Source of the DNA: a bacterium
Lineage (GTDB): Bacteria > Patescibacteria > Paceibacteria > UBA9973 > UBA6065
Direction: 5' to 3'
DNA length: 64,000 nt
NCBI GenBank assembly: GCA_030680695.1
Contig: JAUXUT010000149.1
Coordinates: 434,001-498,000, forward strand
Part shown: piece by piece, positions 8,772 to 17,497 of the stretch
Numbering within the stretch: the stretch's first letter is position 1
Layout of the letters: each line of letters opens with the position of its first letter
Notes under the pieces: generated by a model
The model's input: only the letters and a program-made list of their open reading frames with translations
Told to the model about the DNA's origin: nothing
The model's database searches: none
Position numbers and translations under genes: made by a program

Positions 8772-8815
8772 TTGACATATATGTATAGGATATACCCCCA
8801 TACCCTATATGTCAA
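8772..8815 (-). promoter_or_regulatory. promoter with CsoR-type operator for copper island 1
   Basis: On the minus strand TTGACA (8810-8815) and TATCCT are separated by 17 bases. The spacer is TATAGGGTATGGGGGTA, a G-tract element of the kind bound by CsoR proteins. The whole region is bounded by TTGACATAT and ATATGTCAA. Repressor binding here would block RNA polymerase directly. Confidence 0.65.
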
Positions 8816-8894
8816 TTACCCGACCTTCGTACAATTTCTAATCAAACCGAAGTTCGATTTTATCTTTATCTCCCATGAGGTAATTTTCGTACTC

Positions 8895-9863
8895 ATGATT
8901 GGGGTACCTTGCAAATATGCAAAAGGAATTTACAAAGAGTCAGAGATTACCCGAATGGCAAACAGATTGGGATTTACTACAAGCAAAGGAAATAAAATCA
9001 GACAGCAGGTCATTTACAGAATGCTTCGAAGTAAAATCTATACCGGAACATTTATGCATAAAGGCAAAGAAAACCAGGGCGTGTTTGAACCACTGATCAC
9101 CACCGAATTATTTGAACGGGTCCAGTTTTATATACGCAATAAAAGCGGCCGACTGACCAACCATCCGAAACGTGCGCTCAATCCGGACTTTCCTCTGCGA
9201 GTCACGGCCAGGTGCGTATGCGGTGGCAGATTTACCGGAAGCTGGTCACGAGGCCAGCTTGGTGGACGCTATGCCTATTACCACTGCGCCAAGTGCCACA
9301 AGAAAAGCGTCAAGAAAGAAGTGTTTGAGCAACATTTTATGGAATTCCTTACACAACTTGCTCCCAAGAAAGAGGAAATGGGTATGTTCCGAGCCTCGAT
9401 CATTGATTACTGGCAAGGCAAACATAATGAGCTAAACACCGATATTGCCACGATTGACCGGAACATCGAGAAAGTCGAGGAGGAAAAAGTACGAGTCGTT
9501 GATCTCACTAAGCAAAATGTCTTTGACAGTGAGACTGCTAAAGAGGAACTAAATCGGATCAAAGAGAAAGTAACCCTGCTTCGGTTAAGCAGAAATGAAT
9601 TACAGATCGAGGAGTTTGACGTGGAGGCCAGCGTCAACTACTGCCTGTACTTTATGGTCAATGTTTACAAGCTTTGGTACGAGGTAAAACTGACCGACAA
9701 GATCAAGTTTCAAGAGATGATTTTTCCAGAAGGCGTTTTGTACGACTATTCAGCATTTGGAACCACAAAAACAGCCGATAGTTACACGCTTAAACAGCTA
9801 ATTGATACTCCAAATTCTACTATGGTGCCCTCAGAAGGAATCGAACCTACATCTTATCCTTAG
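8895..9863 (+). pseudogene. large serine recombinase, N-terminal catalytic domain missing
   Basis: The frame carries the recombinase DNA-binding domain (YKESEITRMANRLGF, IYRMLRSKIYTGTF), a zinc ribbon (C-x-C and C-x2-C around RCVCGG and HCAKC) and the C-terminal coiled coil. The roughly 130-residue resolvase domain with the catalytic Ser is absent: upstream sequence belongs to the repressor promoter and translates to nonsense. The last 13 residues (MVPSEGIEPTSYP) are read antisense through tRNA-Arg. It was probably cut when the copper genes arrived or rearranged. Open from 8772 if an earlier start is used. Confidence 0.7.
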
Positions 9864-9897
9864 GACGGATCTGCTCTATCCATTGAGCTATGAGGGC
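9823..9897 (-). tRNA. tRNA-Arg (anticodon CCT), CCA encoded
   Basis: Cloverleaf on the minus strand: acceptor arms GCCCTCA and TGAGGGC, D-stem GCTC/GAGC, anticodon loop GTCCTAA with CCT, T-loop TTCGATT, discriminator A and genomic CCA. The first pair of the anticodon stem and one T-stem pair are mismatched. The 3' half overlaps the truncated recombinase reading frame on the other strand. Confidence 0.88.
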
Positions 9898-9906
9898 GTT
9901 CGAACA

Positions 9907-10095
9907 CTATAGCACACGCTTATTCCGTATTCGAGCCGTGCGTGGCCGTGGAATAAAACTGATGTCCTTTGTGTACTTATATATCGTGCTCGTGCCGATG
10001 AGTGTCGCCCGACGTATGTCTATGAGGGTATAACCGTCCCCTCGCATACTCCTCAACGTTGATATCTGTCTTTCGGTTAGTGGTCTTTTTGCCAT
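9907..10095 (-). CDS. small helix-turn-helix protein
   Basis: 62 aa. RQISTLRSMRGDGYTLIDI plus the following TSTIYKYTK look like the HTH of resolvase/Hin C-termini. It could be a stand-alone DNA-binding protein or the remnant of a recombinase; it neighbours the truncated recombinase and tRNA. TAATAT lies six bases before the ATG, consistent with a leaderless mRNA. Confidence 0.55.
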   Translation of the reverse strand: MAKRPLTERQISTLRSMRGDGYTLIDIRRATLIGTSTIYKYTKDISFIPRPRTARIRNKRVL

Positions 10096-10163
10096 AGACA
10101 GATATTAAAACACAAAACGCCCGTATGGGCGCTTTCAATAATAAAATCTTGATAAAACTATAC

Positions 10164-10403
10164 CTATGAATTGATGCCGAGAAGTTCTGTGATGAGTTTC
10201 TCGTCGTATCCAACAACAACGTCTCCACCGATATCAATTACCGGTACACCGAGTTGTCCGGACTTTTCTACCATCTCTGCCCTCTTGGCCTGATTCGCTG
10301 CAACGTCGTATTCAGTGAAAGCTATGTTGTTCTTAATAAAAAAGTCCTTGGCTGCTCCGCAATATACGCATGTCGGGGTCGAGTATATCTCTACAGTTTT
10401 CAT
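10164..10403 (-). CDS. glutaredoxin-like thiol-redox protein
   Basis: 79 aa thioredoxin-fold protein with active site CVYC (Cys12, Cys15) near the N-terminus, and GVPVIDIGG plus GYDEKLITELL typical of glutaredoxin/NrdH. Probable electron donor for disulfide reduction; the class I ribonucleotide reductase in this window is one possible client. TATAAT lies seven bases before the ATG. Confidence 0.82.
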   Translation of the reverse strand: MKTVEIYSTPTCVYCGAAKDFFIKNNIAFTEYDVAANQAKRAEMVEKSGQLGVPVIDIGGDVVVGYDEKLITELLGINS

Positions 10404-10428
10404 AAAGAGGATTATACTCCTGGTCTAG

Positions 10429-10806
10429 CTATCTGAACAAGTCCAAAAGCCATTGCCAGAATCCAGACTCTGTTGTCGACGCATGTGGCGCATCTTCTCG
10501 TTCGTCATCTATGATGATTACGGCCCGTTCGCCTTCCTGAACCAGGCCGAAACGATCACGAATTTCACGTCCCTGCCCCTCCTCGGTTTTCAGGGATTCG
10601 GTAAGCGAGGCCAGATGCTTTTCACGTGTCTGTAGTACAGCAAAATCACGTGCAGCTGTATCGGCCAGGTCTTTGCTACGCTCATATTTTCCGTACACGC
10701 CCCATACCGCCCGAGCAAGCAAGAGACACACGATGATCAGCACCACGATCACGTATCGTGAGTGAAGCATCTTGCGTATGCGCCTCCTATCTTGGAATTC
10801 CCTCAT
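10429..10806 (-). CDS. FtsB/DivIC-like septum protein
   Basis: 125 aa: short basic cytoplasmic tail, one membrane segment (about 18-36), then a coiled coil (about 38-75) and a REIRDRFGLVQEGE motif as in FtsB/DivIC. Such proteins join FtsL and FtsQ in the divisome. TATAAT lies eight bases before the ATG. Confidence 0.75.
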   Translation of the reverse strand: MREFQDRRRIRKMLHSRYVIVVLIIVCLLLARAVWGVYGKYERSKDLADTAARDFAVLQTREKHLASLTESLKTEEGQGREIRDRFGLVQEGERAVIIIDDEREDAPHASTTESGFWQWLLDLFR

Positions 10807-10841
10807 GTCGTGATATTATAAGCCCTACAAAGAAGAAAACC

Positions 10842-10952
10842 ATGCTATTCAACCCAAATCATCGTCGGAAAGTGCAGATATTCTGGGCCGTGTTTGCTGG
10901 CCTCATCATCCTTTCGATGGTGCTCGCGAGCTTCGCGACAGTGTTTTTCTAA
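10842..10952 (+). CDS. 36-residue membrane protein
   Basis: Starts at ATG 10842 and encodes MLFNPNHRRKVQIFWAVFAG followed by a hydrophobic stretch. One membrane helix after a basic N-terminus. Similar tiny proteins seem common in Parcubacteria genomes (recollection, not checked). It lies divergent to the FtsB-like gene and faces the 3' end of lepA. Confidence 0.5.
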   Translation: MLFNPNHRRKVQIFWAVFAGLIILSMVLASFATVFF

Positions 10953-10958
10953 GGGAAT

Positions 10959-12800
10959 CTACTCCCCCATCCGCATCATTTTCACAAAAACTTCCTGCGG
11001 AATGTTTATATCGCCCTGACCTCGCTCGAGCATGCGCTTCTTACCTTCCTTCTGAATATTCCAAAGTTTTTTCTTGCGCGAGATGTCGCCTCCAGAAAGA
11101 TGCGCAGTCACGGTCTTCTTCAATGCGGCGAGCGTACGCGATGACAGTATGCGGCCGCCGGCCTTACCTTGAATCTTGGTTACGAAAAGCTGTTTCGGCA
11201 ATATGCGTTCAAGTTTCTCGACCGCCTGTTCTGCTTCTTCGTATGCCTTGGCGCGCGCAACAATACGAGTGAAAGCCGGCACGACTTCCTCACCGATCAA
11301 AATATCAAGACGAGCCACGTCAGCGACGCGCATGCCCAATGGTTCATACGATATTGAACCGTACCCTTGAGTAACAGACTTCACCGAATCGAAAAAGTTC
11401 CTCATGAGCTGACGCAGTGGCATATCAACAGTGATTGCCGTTCGCTCGACCGACGCTGGGCCCCATGTTTCCATGTGACTGTCTTCTCCCTCGTGCTCGA
11501 ATACAAGCTGGGTCAAAGCACCGATATAAGTATTCGGAGTGATTATTTTGAGTTTCACCCACGGCTCTTCGATTTCGGTTATATCGCCCTCATCCGGAAA
11601 CAACGGCGGTGAATATATAATTTCCTTCTTGCCGTTCTTTTTGGTCACGGCATATGTGATCGACGGCGTGGTCACGACCAGATTCAAGCTGAATTCGCGA
11701 CGCAGGCGTTCGGTGATTATTTCAAGGTGAAGCATCCCCAAAAATCCGCAACGAAATCCACGGCCGAGCGTACCCGAAGACTCCTCTTCGTATGTAAACG
11801 CAGAATCCGAAAGAGACAAACGACCAAGCGCCTGCCGCAGCAACATCAGATCGTCTTGGCTTTCAGGATAAATAGATGCCCAAACCACAGGCGAGGGCTT
11901 CATGTATCCGGCGAGCGGTGCAAGAGTAGATTTGCCTGCGACTTTCGCCGTAATGGTGTCTCCCACCGATGCGATGCCTGGCTCCTTCACGCCCGTAACA
12001 ATGTATCCAATCTCGCCGGCCGAGAGGCTGTCGCGCGGCATCTCGGCCGGCGAGAAAATACCAACCTCGTTCGCGATAAAAGTTTCTTCAGCCACACGAA
12101 ATTCCAGACTATCGCCCTTCTTAACTTGCCCGTCCATGATGCGAGCATAGACAGTAACACCGCGATGATTTGAATACTGAAAATCGAAAACGAGAGAACG
12201 GAAATCTTTTGTGTCGCCAGACACTTCTGTTTTTGGAGAAGGCACACGACGGACCAATTCGCGCAAAAGTTCAGGAACTCCTTCACCGGTCTTGCCTGAC
12301 ACACCAAGAATCAGGTCAAGATCGATTCCCAAGAGTTGCGCAATTTCCATCTTCACTTCATCGACGCGAGCCAAAGGCGAATCGATTTTCGACACGACTG
12401 GGATGATTACAAGACCCTGTTCACGCGCCATGCCGAGTGTGGTGAGCGTCTGGGCCTGCACGCCTTGTGTCGCATCAACGAGAAGTATCGACCCCTCCAC
12501 AGCTTTAAGTGCGCGAGACACTTCATACGAAAAGTCGATATGGCCCGGGGTGTCGATGAGGTTCATGATGTATTCACCCGCACCATCCTCGCCCGCCGGC
12601 ACGGTGTACTTCATGCGCACTGGTTGCATCTTGATGGTGATGCCTCGTTCTCGTTCCAGTTCCATGGAATCAAGCACCTGTTCCTGCATCTTTCGCTTCT
12701 CGATCGTGCCAGTTATTTCAAGCAGGCGGTCAGCCAAGGTCGACTTTCCGTGGTCGATGTGCGCAATAATGCTGAAATTTCGTATACGAGAGATATCCAT
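10959..12800 (-). CDS. lepA: elongation factor 4 (LepA)
   Basis: 613 aa GTPase. G motifs: AHIDHGKSTLADRL (14-27), DTPGHIDF, and VVSKIDSP in place of NKxD. The order G domain, domain II, EF-G-like III and V and the LepA-specific C-terminal domain (GGDISRKKKLWNIQKEGKKR) is complete. Acts on ribosomes that are stalled or mistranslocated. No Shine-Dalgarno precedes the ATG. Confidence 0.95.
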   Translation of the reverse strand: MDISRIRNFSIIAHIDHGKSTLADRLLEITGTIEKRKMQEQVLDSMELERERGITIKMQPVRMKYTVPAGEDGAGEYIMNLIDTPGHIDFSYEVSRALKAVEGSILLVDATQGVQAQTLTTLGMAREQGLVIIPVVSKIDSPLARVDEVKMEIAQLLGIDLDLILGVSGKTGEGVPELLRELVRRVPSPKTEVSGDTKDFRSLVFDFQYSNHRGVTVYARIMDGQVKKGDSLEFRVAEETFIANEVGIFSPAEMPRDSLSAGEIGYIVTGVKEPGIASVGDTITAKVAGKSTLAPLAGYMKPSPVVWASIYPESQDDLMLLRQALGRLSLSDSAFTYEEESSGTLGRGFRCGFLGMLHLEIITERLRREFSLNLVVTTPSITYAVTKKNGKKEIIYSPPLFPDEGDITEIEEPWVKLKIITPNTYIGALTQLVFEHEGEDSHMETWGPASVERTAITVDMPLRQLMRNFFDSVKSVTQGYGSISYEPLGMRVADVARLDILIGEEVVPAFTRIVARAKAYEEAEQAVEKLERILPKQLFVTKIQGKAGGRILSSRTLAALKKTVTAHLSGGDISRKKKLWNIQKEGKKRMLERGQGDINIPQEVFVKMMRMGE

Positions 12801-12871
12801 TACTGGCTCAAAATATCACATTATTGCCATTTTGGCGAATTTTAGCCTTATTTGAGGCCGATTTTATGTAC

Positions 12872-12901
12872 TTGACAAACACCCATGCTTGGGTGTATAA
12901 T
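12872..12901 (+). promoter_or_regulatory. consensus-like promoter without an obvious gene
   Basis: TTGACA (12872-12877) and TATAAT (12896-12901) are 18 bases apart. ACACCCA and TGGGTGT form an inverted repeat in the spacer. Transcription would run rightward, antisense to the end of murJ, where no sense-strand gene is visible. On the minus strand the same inverted repeat is followed by TTT and could weakly terminate murJ. Confidence 0.5.
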
Positions 12902-12922
12902 ATATAGATAAGAGTAAAGTCT

Positions 12923-14602
12923 TTACGACTGCAACCTATCCAGGCTCGCCCTATCCACCTTCCAGACCTTGTTCCGCAGGGCGGCGATGATATCGCGCAA
13001 TTCTGGACTGCGCATAGCCCAAAGCATGAAAGCTATAACCGCCATGCCGACAATGCCGGCGCATATTCCCTGCATAAACACACCGACGGCTGTTTCCAAA
13101 CTGAACACGTCGTCAAAAATGCGCAGCGATCCGTATGTCGCATATCCACCAATAATCGCTGATCCGATCGATCGCGCCGCTGTTCCCACGAGCGGCTTCG
13201 TGAATCCCGGCCAATCACGAGAAAACATTTTCCAGTGCAACAAGAAGTTAAAGAAAGTTCCGACCGTGAATGCGAGCGGCAACATGAGCACGGCCGAGCT
13301 TTCCACTCCATCGGTCCTAAGGAGCGACTCAGTGAAATACGCAAACGATGATGAGGCCGAGTACAGCTTAAGAAATACAATCGCGATACCAACCGTGAAG
13401 GCCATCGACACAACGTTGATCAAAAGAGGTTTGGCTGTCTTACCTTCTGCATAAAACGACCTCACAAATAGAAGCATAAGACTTTGCCCCGCCGACGATA
13501 TAACAAACAGGGCAAGCGCCGCGGCAGTGAGCCTTGTATCAGACCAATCAAAGGTTCCTGTACCGAGGGCGACGCGCACGATCTGGGCACGCAAAACGAT
13601 GAACAGCACCGTCACAGGCACCGACCAGAATATGATGTGGCGCGTTGCCGATATCATCTTGTCGAGGAAAGCCTGACGATTCCCTTCCCCTATAAGTTTT
13701 GCGAGCACCGGGAATGCTGCCGATGAATAGCTCGCGCCGATTATGGCGAGCGGCACCGACTGCAGGTTAAGCGCCAGATTGAATATCGATATCGAACCCG
13801 TACCAAGGAACGATGCAAATGAAACGAGCGAAAGCGTGGTCAATTGTTGAGATGACAACGTGAATGTTCTCGGTATAGCGAGCGTCACGACCTTTTTTAT
13901 CCTCGCCCAATCGAAAGATACAGAAAAACGTGGGAAAAGTCCGTCTCGCATGGCGAAAGGCACTTGGGTGAGCGACAACAACAACGCACCGAGGGCAACT
14001 CCCCACGCCAAACCAGAAACACCAAGATGCGGCAAGAAGAAAAGAATACCAATGATGATACCAACGTTATACAGGGGCGAGGTTAATGCATATGCCAGAA
14101 ACCGATTCTGTATCTGGGTTATAGAAGTGAAGAACCCCGCCACACCAAGCAAGATCGGGGACAAGAGCAAGATGCGCGACGCCAACACCAAATCTGCACC
14201 GAGGCCCATTTCGAAAAGGTTCGGGAATAAACCCTTCTGAATTGGCCCCATAAGGACAAAAGCTATCGCACAAACGACGACAATGAGCACAAGAAAGGCC
14301 GAGAAAAGATTCTGTATCGATGTCTTGAGTTCTTCTTGTCCTTTCTGGCGGCTCTCAATAAGGAACGGCACGAGTATCGATGTTGATACAAGCGACGCCA
14401 CCGTCACATAAATTAAGTCCGGAATTCGAAAGGCCGCGTAATACACATCGAGTTGTGCCGACGCGCCAAGTATATGTGCGAGAAGCCTGTCACGAACAAG
14501 AGCGAAGACAAGAGAAAGTACCGCCGAACCAGCAAGAAGATAAGCGGCCTCATGGAGACCGCCTATCTCTCTGCCAACGAATGACAGTATCCTCTTAACC
14601 AT
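12923..14602 (-). CDS. murJ: lipid II flippase MurJ
   Basis: 559 aa polytopic protein with about 14 membrane helices; MVKRILSFVGREIGGLHEAA and the conserved RIPDLIYV loop fit the MurJ/MviN group of the MOP superfamily. It would flip lipid-linked peptidoglycan precursor across the membrane. Its ATG lies two bases after the stop of the upstream O-antigen-ligase/TPR gene, so they share a transcript. Confidence 0.88.
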   Translation of the reverse strand: MVKRILSFVGREIGGLHEAAYLLAGSAVLSLVFALVRDRLLAHILGASAQLDVYYAAFRIPDLIYVTVASLVSTSILVPFLIESRQKGQEELKTSIQNLFSAFLVLIVVVCAIAFVLMGPIQKGLFPNLFEMGLGADLVLASRILLLSPILLGVAGFFTSITQIQNRFLAYALTSPLYNVGIIIGILFFLPHLGVSGLAWGVALGALLLSLTQVPFAMRDGLFPRFSVSFDWARIKKVVTLAIPRTFTLSSQQLTTLSLVSFASFLGTGSISIFNLALNLQSVPLAIIGASYSSAAFPVLAKLIGEGNRQAFLDKMISATRHIIFWSVPVTVLFIVLRAQIVRVALGTGTFDWSDTRLTAAALALFVISSAGQSLMLLFVRSFYAEGKTAKPLLINVVSMAFTVGIAIVFLKLYSASSSFAYFTESLLRTDGVESSAVLMLPLAFTVGTFFNFLLHWKMFSRDWPGFTKPLVGTAARSIGSAIIGGYATYGSLRIFDDVFSLETAVGVFMQGICAGIVGMAVIAFMLWAMRSPELRDIIAALRNKVWKVDRASLDRLQS

Positions 14603-14604
14603 GG

Positions 14605-16923
14605 CTACCTATCGTCTGATGCCCTAGGTTCATTCACAGGAAGACCGCCGTCCTGTGGTATGCCCGCAAGAGGACTCCTGCCCGCCTTGAGGTTTGCAAT
14701 AATCGCCTTAACCTCGGCGTTATCAGCGTTAGTTACGGAAAGTTCCTCAAACTGTTTGATGGCGCCCTGCACATCCTTTGTCTCGTAAAGCGCGAGGCCG
14801 AGGAAATATTTCGCATTTGCGTACTGAGGATTAATCTGCACCGCACGTCCAAACGCAAGAACCGCTTCAGAATAACGCTTCTGGTCGTAATACAAGAGTC
14901 CAAGCTGGAAGAACACACCACTGTCCGATGGCGACAGTATCGCCACAGCTTCAAGCGACCTGATAGCCTCTGGTACGTTCTTCTCCCCTATCTGTATCTG
15001 GGAAAGAAGATATGCAGCCTCTGCATAATCGCCCTTGAGTTCAAGCGCCTTGCCGATGAATTCTCGAGCGGCCCCGTTATCACCATTAGCGACTTCAAGA
15101 CGAGCAAGAAGGAGTTGGAGTTCAGGGCTCTGTGGATTCCTCATGATAGCAACCTCGTAAGATTGCTTTGCACTATCGTATGCACCTTCTATATTGAGAG
15201 GCACCACCGATTCGAAGATACTTCCCAAGGTCGCATGGTTCACGTAGCTATTCTGGTCGATGGCCACCGCTGCCTGGCCAGCCTGAATGGCCGAGCTAAG
15301 ATACTGCTGGAATCGGGACTGTGCATCAGCCTGGCTCACAGTCTCGTCGTTATACAGCATGTTCAATCGAGCAAGATAAATCTGTGAGATATACCTAGCC
15401 GCCGTATCCGACTGTGAAAGATTAAAGGCACTGATGACGCGTGACTCGCCAGTATCGATGTCACCTGCCGCGAGAGCAATCGCACCGCGTTGGAGATACA
15501 CGTTCGAAATTGTCTTGGTAGCAGCAGTGTAAGCGAACGATGCAGATCCGATAAGAACAAAGATGATAACGAGTACCGATATAAAGTTAAGGGCCGGCTT
15601 CTCAGAAACCGACACCGATGCGAACTTCAAGGCCCCGTCCTCGCGCAAAGCTGCTATGAAGAGACCGGAAAAAGCGAAAGTGAGGAGCCAAATCGGAGCA
15701 CTCGGCACATATATCACCGAGAACACCCAAAGATATAAGCTTCCCAGAAGTGATGAGAGCACAAGATATCGAGAGAAAGGTGACGAACCCTGCCTGAAGA
15801 GAGCCTTCACAGCCGTCCAAAGATACAGACAAAGAAACGCGAGCATTGCAAGCAATCCTACAACTCCAGTAGTTGTTAGGAGACTTGGTACAAATCCGAT
15901 ACCGTAATTAAATTCTGTATTCCAGAAAATAGTAGTATTGATGCCGACTGGCTTGTTAAGAAGCCATGACTGTCCGTATCGGTTAGGTCCAACACCAAGA
16001 ACTGGGTCTGTGGACAGAGTAGCCTTGGCCACGTCCCAAGTAGCGGACCATGATGGACGGACCTCGACCTGCGAAGTTCCCATGGCAGACGAAAGCTCCG
16101 TGGTAAGCCTGCCCCCACTGAATATAAGGACGAGGGACACGATGAGTGCGGCAAGAGCATACAATGGCATACGGCCAGATGCAGACTTTTCAATCCGACC
16201 AAAAGACATTTCGTAGATAGTGAAGATGAGAGATATCACCGCGAGGAGTATCCAGGCATGGCGGAAATCTACAACAACCATGAGCACCAACGACAGAACA
16301 AAAGCGATGCGAGCCACCCACTTCACCGCCCCGGAAAGAGACGCCTTCTCAAGAGACACCATTGATACAAGAGCGATGAGTCCGAGGAATATTGCGAGGT
16401 CATTCCATTTACCAATGAGGCTCGATGTGGCAGACGTAAAGATATCGAACGACAAAGCATCAGCACCGAATATAAGACGCACCACATGAAAGAGCGCGAG
16501 CACGAAGAACGACGCAAACACAGCGCCATATGAATAGAATATTTGTTCCTTGGTCTTTGTGACGAGCGGCACAAGAGCGAACACAACGAGTGAGAGCAAG
16601 AAGAAAGCGAGAGTACCTATCTCGAACGATTGTCCCATGAACGAGGCGGCGTGATTTGCAGAAAATATAGAAGATGCCGCATACACCACCGCCAGAACTC
16701 CGGCCGATGCATACCAGAGGCTCTTCGGGGCTTCAAACTGACCATCCCGAAGACGTGCCACAATCCACAGGACCAAGGCTGCGAGTACGCCGTAAACCAT
16801 CAGCGCAGACTTACCCACCATGAATGGCACAGAAAGTGCCGGTACAAAGAAAATCGGGGCGAGTAACAGTGTCAACTGAAGGACTATAAAAGCGGCGGCG
16901 TCGAGCTTTGTAGATCGTTGCAT
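14605..16923 (-). CDS. O-antigen-ligase-like membrane protein fused to TPR repeats
   Basis: 772 aa. About twelve membrane helices (1-460) include the Wzy_C-type periplasmic loop with GVGPNRYGQSWLL. The C-terminal part (about 490-750) is a series of TPR units ending in YANAKYFLGLALYETKDVQG. Resembles WaaL/Wzy enzymes that join or polymerise surface glycans, but the acceptor is unknown. A paralogue lies at 33957-36128. Co-transcribed with murJ. TATAAT on the minus strand at 16952-16957 may be its promoter. Confidence 0.75.
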   Translation of the reverse strand: MQRSTKLDAAAFIVLQLTLLLAPIFFVPALSVPFMVGKSALMVYGVLAALVLWIVARLRDGQFEAPKSLWYASAGVLAVVYAASSIFSANHAASFMGQSFEIGTLAFFLLSLVVFALVPLVTKTKEQIFYSYGAVFASFFVLALFHVVRLIFGADALSFDIFTSATSSLIGKWNDLAIFLGLIALVSMVSLEKASLSGAVKWVARIAFVLSLVLMVVVDFRHAWILLAVISLIFTIYEMSFGRIEKSASGRMPLYALAALIVSLVLIFSGGRLTTELSSAMGTSQVEVRPSWSATWDVAKATLSTDPVLGVGPNRYGQSWLLNKPVGINTTIFWNTEFNYGIGFVPSLLTTTGVVGLLAMLAFLCLYLWTAVKALFRQGSSPFSRYLVLSSLLGSLYLWVFSVIYVPSAPIWLLTFAFSGLFIAALREDGALKFASVSVSEKPALNFISVLVIIFVLIGSASFAYTAATKTISNVYLQRGAIALAAGDIDTGESRVISAFNLSQSDTAARYISQIYLARLNMLYNDETVSQADAQSRFQQYLSSAIQAGQAAVAIDQNSYVNHATLGSIFESVVPLNIEGAYDSAKQSYEVAIMRNPQSPELQLLLARLEVANGDNGAAREFIGKALELKGDYAEAAYLLSQIQIGEKNVPEAIRSLEAVAILSPSDSGVFFQLGLLYYDQKRYSEAVLAFGRAVQINPQYANAKYFLGLALYETKDVQGAIKQFEELSVTNADNAEVKAIIANLKAGRSPLAGIPQDGGLPVNEPRASDDR

Positions 16924-16965
16924 CGTGTTTAAAACAAATAACTAATGAATCTATTATAGACGAAC

Positions 16966-16992
16966 GAATGCCCGCCGTATAGGCGGGCATTC
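16966..16992 (-). terminator. hairpin at the 3' end of RNase P RNA
   Basis: An 11-bp perfect stem GAATGCCCGCC / GGCGGGCATTC with a five-base loop lies right after the P RNA 3' end. The following T-run is weak. Confidence 0.6.
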
Positions 16993-16997
16993 ACATC

Positions 16998-17361
16998 GTT
17001 CGTGGGCTATAAGCCGAGTTCTGTACCCTATCCTTGCGGACAGGGCGACGACCATTTATCTGGGACCGACGTCGCCGTCGGCCTCGAGCGGCTCTCTGGC
17101 GTGCGCCTTGCGGCACTACCAGCACGGCCTTGCACCCGGGTAAGGATTTTGCCGTTGCACTTCCGGATTACTCCGGATCTGGCCCGCGCCGCCATCTTAC
17201 TGGAGCGCGGGCCCCTTAGCCTTTCGGCATCAGGCGTTTCTGTTCGCACCTCTGGGATTACCCCGACGGGCGTTACCCGCTACCTTGCTGCCGGCTTGCG
17301 CCGGCGGGAGCTCGGACTTTCCTCGCGGCGCCTTACGGCGCCGCGCGGCCGTCAGGCCCAC
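16998..17361 (-). ncRNA. rnpB: RNase P RNA (bacterial type)
   Basis: Minus-strand RNA of about 365 nt. It contains the universal core GAGGAAAGTCCGAGCTCC near the 5' end and the pairing partner ACAGAACTCGGCTTATAG near the 3' end, with several GC-rich stems between. TATAAT at 17368-17373 sets the 5' end at about 17361, and the hairpin at 16966-16992 sets the 3' end. Both ends are approximate. Confidence 0.92.
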
Positions 17362-17395
17362 ATCTATATTATATCACGTCTTTAAAGAAAAATAT

Positions 17396-17490
17396 ATAGC
17401 ACTCTTCTTGGAAACCACCGGAGCGCGACGGCGCGAGGTAGAGGGCCGAGGCTAGCAAGCCGAGAGCCCGGTTTCCAAGAAGAGTGCTAT
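17396..17490 (-). terminator. long inverted repeat, probable nrdB terminator
   Basis: Two perfect 21-bp arms (17396-17416 and 17470-17490, beginning ATAGCACTCTTCTTGG) enclose 53 bases that can fold into a further GC-rich stem. In the minus direction TATATATTTTTCTTT follows, so it can end the nrdAB transcript just before the rnpB promoter. It is unusually large for a terminator. Confidence 0.6.
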
Positions 17491-17497
17491 GTATTTT

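Noticed and set aside
8772..8894. N-terminal extension of the recombinase frame
   Set aside because: The sequence is the copper promoter/operator; its translation has no recombinase similarity.
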